From positions 1 through 6,111 of the forward strand of contig CACZQE010000121.1 of NCBI GenBank assembly GCA_902783205.1: DNA of 6,111 bases, written 5' to 3'. The stretch is from an uncultured Lachnospiraceae bacterium. Its GTDB lineage: Bacteria > Bacillota_A > Clostridia > Lachnospirales > Lachnospiraceae. A program made the translations under genes and the position numbers. The notes beneath the pieces are model-generated. The model saw only the letters and a program-made list of their open reading frames with translations. It was not told the DNA's origin and did no database searches. This document shows positions 1-4,809 of the stretch, one piece after another. Each line of letters opens with the position of its first letter. Within the stretch, counting starts at the first letter, position 1.

Positions 1-691
1 AGTTGCCTGTGATGGATACATCAACATTCTCTTTCCACATGATCGCAACGCCTTCCTGAACATCGTTGGCGCCGTAGCAGTTGACTTTTGCTCTGGGGTT
101 CTCCGGATCCTTAGAGTAGCATTTACGGAAAACTTCTTTGACTTCGCCTGAGAAATAATCATATTCTGTCTCAACGTAGGTAAAGCCGTTGATTCTGGAA
201 ATGATCAGGGCAGCGTCTTTTCCGAGACCGTTCAGGATAACGCGGAGCGGTTTCTGACGAACTTTGTTGGCGTTGAGCGCGATCTTGATAGCACCTTCTG
301 CTGCTGCAAAGGACTCATGTCCTGCAAGGAATGCAAAACATTCAGTCTCTTCATCAAGAAGCATAGCTCCCAGGTTACCATGTCCGATACCTACCTGACG
401 CTGATCAGCTACAGAGCCGGGGATACAGAATGCCTGAAGGCCTACTCCAATCCATTTTGCAGCTTCTGCCGCATTCTTTGCGCCTTCCTTCATTGCAATG
501 GCTGCGCCGAGCTCGTAAGCCCATTTTACATTTTCAAAACAGATCGGCTGTGTGCTTTCTACGATGCTGTATGCATCCACACCTTTACCGTTGGTATATG
601 CTTTCACTTCCTCAAAATTTGCGAAGCCGTACTTGTCAAGAACGGGCTGCAGCTGAGGCATACGTCCTTCATAATTTTCAAACAAAGCCAT
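1..691 (-). CDS. GGGtGRT-family protein, 3' end outside window
   Basis: The reverse strand is open from ATG at 691 to the window edge, giving 230 complete codons without a stop. The protein begins MALFENYEGRMPQLQPVLDK and contains ECFAFLAGHESFAAAEGA and LRVILNGLGKDAALIISRING. I recognise this from memory as the GGGtGRT family, named for a C-terminal glycine-rich motif that would lie in the missing part; family members are somewhat over 300 residues, so roughly a third is absent. No reaction is established for the family, and it is usually found beside a NifU-like protein, as here. The start is fixed by a strong AAGGAGGTG site that begins inside the stop codon region of the upstream gene, with a 16-bp gap between the two reading frames. 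The pair is therefore one operon with probable translational coupling. It appears cytoplasmic, with no signal peptide or membrane segment. Confidence 0.85.
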   Translation of the reverse strand, partial: MALFENYEGRMPQLQPVLDKYGFANFEEVKAYTNGKGVDAYSIVESTQPICFENVKWAYELGAAIAMKEGAKNAAEAAKWIGVGLQAFCIPGSVADQRQVGIGHGNLGAMLLDEETECFAFLAGHESFAAAEGAIKIALNANKVRQKPLRVILNGLGKDAALIISRINGFTYVETEYDYFSGEVKEVFRKCYSKDPENPRAKVNCYGANDVQEGVAIMWKENVDVSITGN

Positions 692-707
692 TTGCTACAC
701 CTCCTTC

Positions 708-1409
708 TTATTCTTTACGCGGGTCAATCCATTTGACCGCGCCGTCTTCCTCTGTGAAGCGTCCGTATGTACCGAGATTCTTCTTGTATGCTTCATCGGC
801 ACTCATACCGCCTTTGATTGCATCCATCATCTTACCGAGGCTGACAAACTGATAGCCGCAAACCTGATCATCCTTATCAAGCGCCATCTTGACAACATAA
901 CCTTCTGTCATCTCCAGATAACGGGTACCCTTCTGAGCGGTTCCGTACATCGTACCAACCATGGAACGCAGACCTTTTCCGAGATCCTCGAGGCCGGCTC
1001 CCACACGCAGACCGTTCTCTGAAAATGCGGACTGGGTACGGCCGTATACGATCTGAAGGAAAAGCTCACGCATTGCCGTATTAATGGCATCGCATACAAG
1101 GTCAGTGTTCAGTGCTTCAAGGAGAGTTTTTCCGGGAAGGATTTCACTTGCCATTGCTGCGGAATGAGTCATACCTGAGCATCCGATTGTCTCTATAAGA
1201 GCTTCCTGGATGATGCCGTCTTTTACATTAAGACTCAGCTTGCAAGCTCCCTGCTGCGGAGCACACCAGCCAATACCATGCGTATAGCCGGAGATGTCCT
1301 TGATTTCTTTTGCCTGTACCCATTTTCCCTCTTCGGGAATCGGCGCCGGCCCATGATTTGGTCCTTTAGCGACACAGATCATGTCTTCCACTTCTTTTGT
1401 AAATTGCAT
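708..1409 (-). CDS. NifU-like iron-sulfur cluster assembly scaffold protein
   Basis: This 233-residue cytoplasmic protein resembles the NifU/IscU N-terminal scaffold fold, which holds nascent Fe-S clusters on conserved cysteines. The clearest signature is ETIGCSGMTHSAAMASEILPG (Cys77 at about residues 74-94), corresponding to the scaffold-family GC-x-x motif. Other candidate ligands are Cys49, Cys56 and Cys106; Cys12 and Cys184 are extra. It is longer than classical IscU (about 130 residues), with a C-terminal extension from about residue 130 that I cannot assign (GLEDLGKGLRSMVGTMYGTAQKG). The ATG at 1409 is preceded by AGGAGGT with a spacing of about 11 bases. It is the first gene of the operon with the GGGtGRT gene, and the family pairing suggests the two proteins cooperate. 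Whether it feeds general Fe-S assembly or one dedicated client is unknown. Confidence 0.86.
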   Translation of the reverse strand: MQFTKEVEDMICVAKGPNHGPAPIPEEGKWVQAKEIKDISGYTHGIGWCAPQQGACKLSLNVKDGIIQEALIETIGCSGMTHSAAMASEILPGKTLLEALNTDLVCDAINTAMRELFLQIVYGRTQSAFSENGLRVGAGLEDLGKGLRSMVGTMYGTAQKGTRYLEMTEGYVVKMALDKDDQVCGYQFVSLGKMMDAIKGGMSADEAYKKNLGTYGRFTEEDGAVKWIDPRKE

Positions 1410-1460
1410 ATGATCCTTATACCTCCTCTATGTAAAAAATGCTGTACTTGTATCATTTCT

Positions 1461-1490
1461 AATTTACCACATTATTGCATGAACCTACAA
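1461..1490 (-). promoter_or_regulatory. Probable promoter of the NifU-like/GGGtGRT operon
   Basis: Reading the reverse strand, TTGTAG (1490-1485) and TAAATT (1466-1461) are separated by 18 bp, and a TG lies one base before the -10 box (extended -10). This would start transcription about 45 bases before the NifU-like ATG. The 128 bp between this operon and the upstream gene on the same strand hold no clear terminator, so read-through from that gene is also possible. The call rests on consensus matching by eye. Confidence 0.45.
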
Positions 1491-1537
1491 CTTTTTTATG
1501 TGTTATTTATACGTTAAATGTAATACTGTCCGATATT

Positions 1538-2227
1538 TTATTCCCCTTTATTATTCTTACCCTTAATGATTCTTGCATTTACACATCGCTCGGTAATATA
1601 GTCCCAGACAAAATCATATGCTTCATCCGAAACATATACCATCAGATACTGAAAAAATGTGTTTACCCATATCAGATTATCTTTTCTTTTACCTTTTACT
1701 GATCTTACTTTTGAAAAATCAGCGTAATAGGAATTCGGACTTACAGCCATGCCTGCTCCCGCAAGGGTTCCCCCGGCATTGCCTCCTGCCGCGCTTGCTG
1801 CTGCCGAAGCTGCTGCTATGGTCCGTGTTATCTGTGCCTGGTCCGTCGTCTGGGAAAATGTGAGACCTTGGTCATTCATCTCATAAATGAGCATATAGGC
1901 CCCTTTATATAACTTATCTACCAGCCAGAGTGAAAACCGGACGATTCCCATCACAGCGACAAAAACAAGACCTATAATACCCAGTACAGGAAGGATCGCA
2001 ACCCTTTCTCCTGCCAGAAATAACATAACAACTAAAATAAGCGCGAATGAAATCGTGGTGGTCTTCACCAAAAAGGTAAACATAGACCGGTTCCGGCTCA
2101 TTTTCATACAGTAGATCCAGTCATAAGTTCCGTCTTTTTCCTGAAACACAGTATTAATACCCAGCTCAGCTGCCTGCTCAGAAGTCAATGAGCCAAAGTC
2201 GATATTTTCGATGTTTTTGATATCCAT
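1538..2227 (-). CDS. Hypothetical two-pass membrane protein with Ala/Gly-rich linker
   Basis: I do not recognise this 229-residue protein with certainty. It has a polar N-terminal stretch (1-50), a hydrophobic segment at about 53-72 (FLVKTTTISFALILVVMLFL), a second at about 77-103, a soluble part with YMLIYEMNDQGLTFSQ, a low-complexity Ala/Gly segment at about 138-162, and a C-terminal part (DFSKVRSVKGKRKDNLIWVN, then FQYLMVYVSDEAYDFVWDYI). Two membrane helices followed by beta-rich sequence split by a linker recalls YcxB-like or bacterial PH-like membrane proteins, but this is only a resemblance. The ATG at 2227 has AAAGGAG eight bases upstream. The gene is divergent from the XRE regulator gene and shares its 219-bp intergenic region, including the palindromic operator, so it may belong to the same regulon. 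Confidence 0.75.
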   Translation of the reverse strand: MDIKNIENIDFGSLTSEQAAELGINTVFQEKDGTYDWIYCMKMSRNRSMFTFLVKTTTISFALILVVMLFLAGERVAILPVLGIIGLVFVAVMGIVRFSLWLVDKLYKGAYMLIYEMNDQGLTFSQTTDQAQITRTIAAASAAASAAGGNAGGTLAGAGMAVSPNSYYADFSKVRSVKGKRKDNLIWVNTFFQYLMVYVSDEAYDFVWDYITERCVNARIIKGKNNKGE

Positions 2228-2259
2228 GCCTGATACTCCTTTAAGTATTTCTTTTTTTT

Positions 2260-2268
2260 AATATATCA
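2260..2268 (-). promoter_or_regulatory. Possible extended -10 promoter of the membrane-protein gene
   Basis: On the reverse strand TGATATATT reads as an extended -10 box (TG, one base, TATATT), about 32 bases before the ATG at 2227. No good -35 hexamer lies 16-18 bp upstream. The 15-bp palindrome at 2297-2311 ends 31 bp from this box, placing its centre near -50, where a bound regulator could act on this promoter as well. Confidence 0.4.
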
Positions 2269-2296
2269 CAGATTCAATTTGCTTAGATGAAAATAT

Positions 2297-2311
2297 TTCA
2301 CGATTCGTGAA
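2297..2311. promoter_or_regulatory. Palindromic operator, copy A
   Basis: TTCACGATTCGTGAA is a perfect 15-bp palindrome: 7-bp arms around one central base. It ends 23 bp before the TATACT box of the regulator gene, with its centre near -43 relative to the expected transcription start. That is where activators overlapping the -35 region bind, and the promoter lacks a recognisable -35. A repressor blocking polymerase is equally possible. The adjacent XRE protein is the natural candidate ligand because this class binds short palindromes as a dimer. Confidence 0.7.
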
Positions 2312-2334
2312 TACAGCGGACAAGATTATCCCTG

Positions 2335-2340
2335 TATACT
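2335..2340 (+). promoter_or_regulatory. -10 box of the XRE regulator promoter
   Basis: TATACT differs from the TATAAT consensus at one position and is conserved at the same distance from the palindrome in the second unit. The sequence 17 bp upstream (TACAGC) is a poor -35 box. The expected start near 2347 gives an mRNA leader of about 100 bases before the regulator ATG. Confidence 0.55.
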
Positions 2341-2379
2341 GGTTTAAGCATGTCACGCCCTCAATTCGCAAAATTTACA

Positions 2380-2439
2380 AGCCCTTATATAGAACACGAT
2401 ATTCTTCACAGATTCCCGAAAAAGGGGATAGAAAGGGCT
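2380..2439 (+). promoter_or_regulatory. Structured mRNA leader covering the regulator's ribosome binding site
   Basis: An outer 7-bp perfect stem pairs AGCCCTT (2380-2386) with AAGGGCT (2433-2439). Inside it, ATTCCC (2412-2417) pairs with GGGGAT (2424-2429), including one G-T wobble, around the six-base loop GAAAAA. The right arm of the outer stem contains the only plausible Shine-Dalgarno sequence (AAAGGG, 2432-2437) for the ATG at 2447, so folding would hide it. It matches no riboswitch class I know. Confidence 0.4.
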
Positions 2440-2446
2440 GGTAATT

Positions 2447-2701
2447 ATGGACAGAACAAGAAAGATTACACCGGAAATCATAGGAGCAAATATCCGCAGG
2501 CTCCGTACAGACTGCGGGGAGACCCAGCAGCAGCTGGCAGGCTTCCTGGGATACGGGGTCAGCACGGTGGCCAACTATGAAAGCGGATACCGGCTCCCGG
2601 ACCTTGTCACCTTCCTCCGGATTGCCTTTCATTATAAGGCATCCCTGGAAGATTTTGTTGCCGATATTGAATTCCGGGATGAAAATGTTCACGATTCGTG
2701 A
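2447..2701 (+). CDS. Small XRE-family helix-turn-helix transcriptional regulator
   Basis: This 84-residue protein is essentially one HTH_3 (Cro/C1-type) DNA-binding domain. Residues 11-22 (IIGANIRRLRTD) form helix 1, 26-35 (TQQQLAGFLG) helix 2, and 38-48 (VSTVANYESGY) the recognition helix, followed by RLPDLVTFLRIAFHYKASLEDFV, the usual end of this fold. There is no ligand-binding domain, so any signal would act through expression level or a partner. The ATG is preceded by a modest AAAGGG site nine bases away that can be sequestered in the leader hairpin. A palindrome lies upstream of its promoter and a second copy forms its own last codons and stop (Val-His-Asp-Ser-stop), which points to autoregulation and control of the next gene. 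The lipoprotein ATG follows 57 bp after the stop. Its role as regulator is well supported; its target is inferred. Confidence 0.9.
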   Translation: MDRTRKITPEIIGANIRRLRTDCGETQQQLAGFLGYGVSTVANYESGYRLPDLVTFLRIAFHYKASLEDFVADIEFRDENVHDS

Positions 2702-2702
2702 A
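2688..2702. promoter_or_regulatory. Palindromic operator, copy B, overlapping the regulator stop codon
   Basis: The palindrome TTCACGATTCGTGAA is identical to copy A. It overlaps the final codons GTT CAC GAT TCG TGA of the XRE gene, so the regulator's C-terminal residues and stop codon are part of the site. It would control the lipoprotein promoter from the same relative position as copy A. Confidence 0.7.
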
Positions 2703-2725
2703 TACAGAAGACCGGTTTATCCTTG

Positions 2726-2731
2726 TATACT
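2726..2731 (+). promoter_or_regulatory. -10 box of the lipoprotein promoter
   Basis: TATACT lies 23 bp after operator copy B, exactly as in copy A, and 27 bp before the lipoprotein ATG, giving a leader of only about 20 bases. The -35 position again lacks a consensus match. Read-through from the regulator gene is also possible because no terminator separates the two genes. Confidence 0.55.
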
Positions 2732-2758
2732 AATAAAAAAGGAAAGAAGGATGATGTC

Positions 2759-3667
2759 ATGATGAGGAAATCTGTAAGTATATTTGCTGCTGCTGTTCTG
2801 ATCATCTGTTTGGCCGGATGCGGCGGCAGGACCGGCAATGCGGCACCCGGTGCAGAAACTGCAGCAGCTTCAGCCGGAGAAGCCACCACAGAACAGCTGA
2901 CTTATGAGGAAGTGTATTCCAATATTGAAGCCTATGTCAACGATGCTTTTGAGAATGTCTCCACTAAGACCCTTAAGCATGATGAGGACGGGAATATCCT
3001 GTTATACATTGCCGTCTCTGACGGGACAGAAACCGCAAAATCTGCAAAGGAAGGCGATGCCGACAGTATGGAGTCATGGCAGGCAATGGCGGACAGCTTT
3101 ACCGTCCTCGGGGCAAAAGTCCACGACTATCTGGACAAACACGGTTACGGGGACAGATACTTCGCTGCAGGCCTGGCCAATGAACAGAACACGGACCGTT
3201 ATCTGCTGCTGAGCAAAAATGATACGATTGTTTATGATATTGTAAACGGAATCGGCGTAAAGGAAGGGGACGAAGATTCTCTGGACGATACATTCAAAGA
3301 AGGTGACACATTCAAAGTCGGAAATCTCGAGATTACCATGACAAAGAAAAAGCTTGGATATGAACCCGATGACCCCTATGGATTCCATGAACTTCCGGAC
3401 GGGTATGAATATCTGAAATGCGAATGGACCTATAAAAATACGGGAGAGTCCGAAACATACTGCAGTGTGTATGATTTCAAATGCTACGCTGACGACAAGG
3501 AGTGTGAACAGGAATATTTCGATGCGGATTTCATCAATACCAATCTGGGCAGCGGAAGAAATGTGGACTTTAAAACCTTCTACAAAGTGCCAAAAAAAGC
3601 AAAATCAATCGAACTGGAATACACAACCCTTCTCGGAGGAAAAAAAGCAATAGTCAAAGTCAAGTGA
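2759..3667 (+). CDS. Secreted lipoprotein with a probable C-terminal DUF4352-like domain
   Basis: This 302-residue protein starts with a lipoprotein signal peptide: MMRK, a hydrophobic core, then LAGC, with Cys21 as the acylated residue, anchoring it to the outer face of the membrane. A short Ala/Gly/Thr-rich linker follows, then a soluble region (about 44-170) that I do not recognise, with an EEVYSNIEAYVNDAF helix and an AMADSFTVLGAKVHDYLDK stretch. Residues 178-302 (FKEGDTFKVGNLEITMTKKK, EYLKCEWTYKNTGESETYCSVYDF and a terminal beta-rich part) resemble the immunoglobulin-like DUF4352 fold. Four cysteines (221, 235, 242, 249) could form disulfides. ATG 2759 has GAAGG eight bases upstream; ATG 2762 is an alternative. 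A TTG at 2723 is rejected because it overlaps the -10 region. The gene likely follows the XRE regulator through operator B. Function is unknown. Confidence 0.85.
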   Translation: MMRKSVSIFAAAVLIICLAGCGGRTGNAAPGAETAAASAGEATTEQLTYEEVYSNIEAYVNDAFENVSTKTLKHDEDGNILLYIAVSDGTETAKSAKEGDADSMESWQAMADSFTVLGAKVHDYLDKHGYGDRYFAAGLANEQNTDRYLLLSKNDTIVYDIVNGIGVKEGDEDSLDDTFKEGDTFKVGNLEITMTKKKLGYEPDDPYGFHELPDGYEYLKCEWTYKNTGESETYCSVYDFKCYADDKECEQEYFDADFINTNLGSGRNVDFKTFYKVPKKAKSIELEYTTLLGGKKAIVKVK

Positions 3668-3672
3668 TGACA

Positions 3673-3720
3673 GTAAAGGGGCCGGCCATTTGCGAAAACG
3701 CAGATGACCGGCTCTTTTAC
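3673..3720. terminator. Bidirectional terminator between convergent genes
   Basis: Two 22-base arms pair around an AAAA loop (GCG-AAAA-CGC tip) with a single mismatch and three G-T wobbles. The core is GC-rich (GCCGG with CCGGC), and the arms end in A-rich and T-rich runs that supply a partial U-tract in either direction. It begins 6 bp after the lipoprotein stop and ends 11 bp before the stop of the convergent methionine sulfoxide reductase gene, so it serves both. Confidence 0.88.
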
Positions 3721-3730
3721 ATTTATAAGA

Positions 3731-4189
3731 TCAGCTGCCTGAACACAGAATCTTTTCAAGCACAGCGGCAAAAGTCTCAAGCCCTTCTTTGTCCTCCCGG
3801 CTGAAACGATTTTTAACCGGACTGTCTATATCCAGTACCGCGATCACTTCCCCGGCCTTATGAACCGGAATCACGATCTCTGATCTGGAGGCGGCATCGC
3901 AGGCAATGTGTCCCGGAAACTCATGAACATCCGGTACCACTTGTGTACAATCCTGATCCCAGGCAGTGCCGCACACCCCCTGACCTTTCTTAATACGTAT
4001 ACAGGCCACATTTCCCTGAAAAGGTCCCAGCAGCAATTCTCCCTTCTTCACAATATAGAAGCCGCACCAGTTGACCTCCGGCATTGCATGATAGAGCATT
4101 GCAGATGCATTTGCCATAAGAGGGACCATGTCCGGCGATTCTTCTGAAAGCGCTTTGATCTGTTCACAAAGCAGTCTGTATTCTGTCAC
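3731..4189 (-). CDS. msrC: Free methionine-(R)-sulfoxide reductase (GAF-domain fRMsr)
   Basis: This cytoplasmic enzyme reduces free L-methionine-(R)-sulfoxide to methionine, repairing oxidised amino acid with thioredoxin-type reductant. The 152 residues form a single GAF domain of the family's usual length. Signature segments are NWCGFYI (40-46), LGPFQGNVACIRI (54-66), GQGVCGTAW (69-77), HIACDAASRSEIVIP (94-108) and AVLDIDSP (117-124). Cys63, Cys73 and Cys97 have the same 10- and 24-residue spacing as the three redox cysteines of the E. coli enzyme (84, 94, 118), so the active site is intact; Cys97 corresponds to the catalytic one. The start is GTG at 4189, supported by GGGAGGAG six bases upstream, and no better ATG exists. 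It is monocistronic and convergent with the lipoprotein gene. Confidence 0.95.
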   Translation of the reverse strand: MTEYRLLCEQIKALSEESPDMVPLMANASAMLYHAMPEVNWCGFYIVKKGELLLGPFQGNVACIRIKKGQGVCGTAWDQDCTQVVPDVHEFPGHIACDAASRSEIVIPVHKAGEVIAVLDIDSPVKNRFSREDKEGLETFAAVLEKILCSGS

Positions 4190-4219
4190 TCTGTTCTCCT
4201 CCCTTTATTAGTGTCCATC

Positions 4220-4225
4220 ATTATA
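4220..4225 (-). promoter_or_regulatory. Possible -10 box of the msrC promoter
   Basis: A perfect TATAAT on the reverse strand lies 30 bp before the GTG start at 4189, within AT-rich DNA. The matching -35 region is only AT-rich and lacks a TTGACA-like hexamer. The rest of the 188-bp divergent gap up to the DUF523 gene holds a tandem AT-rich repeat and no RNA gene that I can see. Confidence 0.4.
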
Positions 4226-4330
4226 AAAATCCTTTATTTAAATATATCATAGTCCCCCTTTCCGTAAAAGCAAGGTCATGTTCCGGGGTGTTTGAACCGG
4301 TGTAAAAACTGATGGTAAACATTTTTAATG

Positions 4331-4357
4331 TATTGTATATTTAATATATTGTATATT
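4331..4357 (+). repeat. Two 11-bp direct repeats upstream of the DUF523 gene
   Basis: TATTGTATATT occurs at 4331-4341 and again at 4347-4357, a 16-bp period, ending 20 bp before the DUF523 ATG. Each copy contains a TATATT hexamer that could act as a -10 box, so this may be a promoter with a duplicated core or a tandem protein-binding site. No clear -35 hexamer fits either copy. Confidence 0.6.
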
Positions 4358-4377
4358 AGAAAAGGACTTTGATTCAG

Positions 4378-4809
4378 ATGAAGATTCTGGTAAGCGCCTG
4401 CCTGATGGGCGAAAACTGTAAATACAACGGAAAAAACAACCGGAACAAAAATGTTCTGAAACTGATGGAAAATCATGAGTTGATCCCGGTCTGCCCGGAG
4501 CAGCTGGGCGGACTTCCGACACCACGGCTGCCTTCGGAAATCTGCAACGGCATCGTCACAGCCAGGGATGGCCGGATCGTGGATACGGAGTTCCGAAAAG
4601 GTGCAGCAAAATGTCTGGAAATCGCCGTGCGCGAACAGCCGGATCTGATCATACTGCAGTCGCGCAGCCCCAGCTGCGGGGTAAAGCAGCGCTATGACGG
4701 CACATTTTCCGGAAAACTTACGGATGGAGCCGGCGTGACAGCCCGGCTTCTGATGGAGAAGGGATTCCGGTGCATCGATGTGGAAGATCTGAGTGAGGTG
4801 ATCCTGTGA
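4378..4809 (+). CDS. DUF523 family protein
   Basis: This 143-residue cytoplasmic protein carries all the hallmarks of the DUF523 family: SACLMGENCKYNG (7-18), PVCPEQLGGLPTPR (37-50), LQSRSPSCG (93-101), YDGTFSGK and TDGAGVTARLL (116-125). Cys8, Cys14, Cys39 and Cys100 sit in the conserved motifs and could bind metal or act in redox or sulfur chemistry, but the biochemical role of the family is not established to my knowledge. Length is typical for a stand-alone member. ATG 4378 is chosen because MKILVSACL is the usual N-terminus and AAAAGGA lies about 11 bases upstream; a TTG at 4369 would sit too close to that site. Its stop overlaps the start of the phosphoesterase gene in GTGA, so the two are co-translated. 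Confidence 0.93.
   Translation: MKILVSACLMGENCKYNGKNNRNKNVLKLMENHELIPVCPEQLGGLPTPRLPSEICNGIVTARDGRIVDTEFRKGAAKCLEIAVREQPDLIILQSRSPSCGVKQRYDGTFSGKLTDGAGVTARLLMEKGFRCIDVEDLSEVIL

Larger units (their letters stand above)
2297..2340 (+). repeat. 44-bp operator-promoter unit, copy A
   Basis: The unit matches 2688-2731 at 38 of 44 positions by hand alignment without gaps. The first 20 bases (TTCACGATTCGTGAATACAG) and the last 8 (TGTATACT) are identical, while the middle has six differences. Both copies point the same way and precede a coding sequence of the same small locus. Confidence 0.9.
2688..2731 (+). repeat. 44-bp operator-promoter unit, copy B
   Basis: This is the second copy of the unit at 2297-2340. 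Its first 14 bases lie inside the regulator coding sequence and the rest in the gap before the lipoprotein gene. Conservation of the 23-bp palindrome-to-TATACT spacing despite substitutions in the middle argues for function, not simply recent duplication. Confidence 0.9.

Noticed and set aside
317..852. Two plus-strand frames of about 140 codons across the GGGtGRT and NifU-like genes.
   Set aside because: Cys/His/Leu-rich products without recognisable domains lie antisense to two well-supported genes.
1491..1537. An AT-rich imperfect inverted repeat after the membrane-protein gene as a terminator.
   Set aside because: The stem is short, AT-only and bulged, with no T-run after it on the reverse strand.
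2394..2409. A partial match to the operator (CACGAT followed by ATTC and TTCAC) in the regulator leader.
   Set aside because: It is not palindromic and shares only a half-site, within chance expectation for AT-rich DNA.
2350..2580. A 76-codon frame starting with ATG about three bases after the expected start of the regulator mRNA.
   Set aside because: It has no ribosome binding site, runs in another frame through most of the XRE gene, and its basic, Pro/Gly/Arg-rich product looks like a shadow of the XRE coding sequence. A leaderless leader peptide is conceivable but unsupported.
2723..2758. An upstream TTG start adding 12 residues to the lipoprotein.
   Set aside because: It overlaps the start of the -10 region (TATACT at 2726-2731), so it would lie outside the mRNA, and it would place charged residues before a normal signal peptide; ATG 2759 has its own ribosome binding site.
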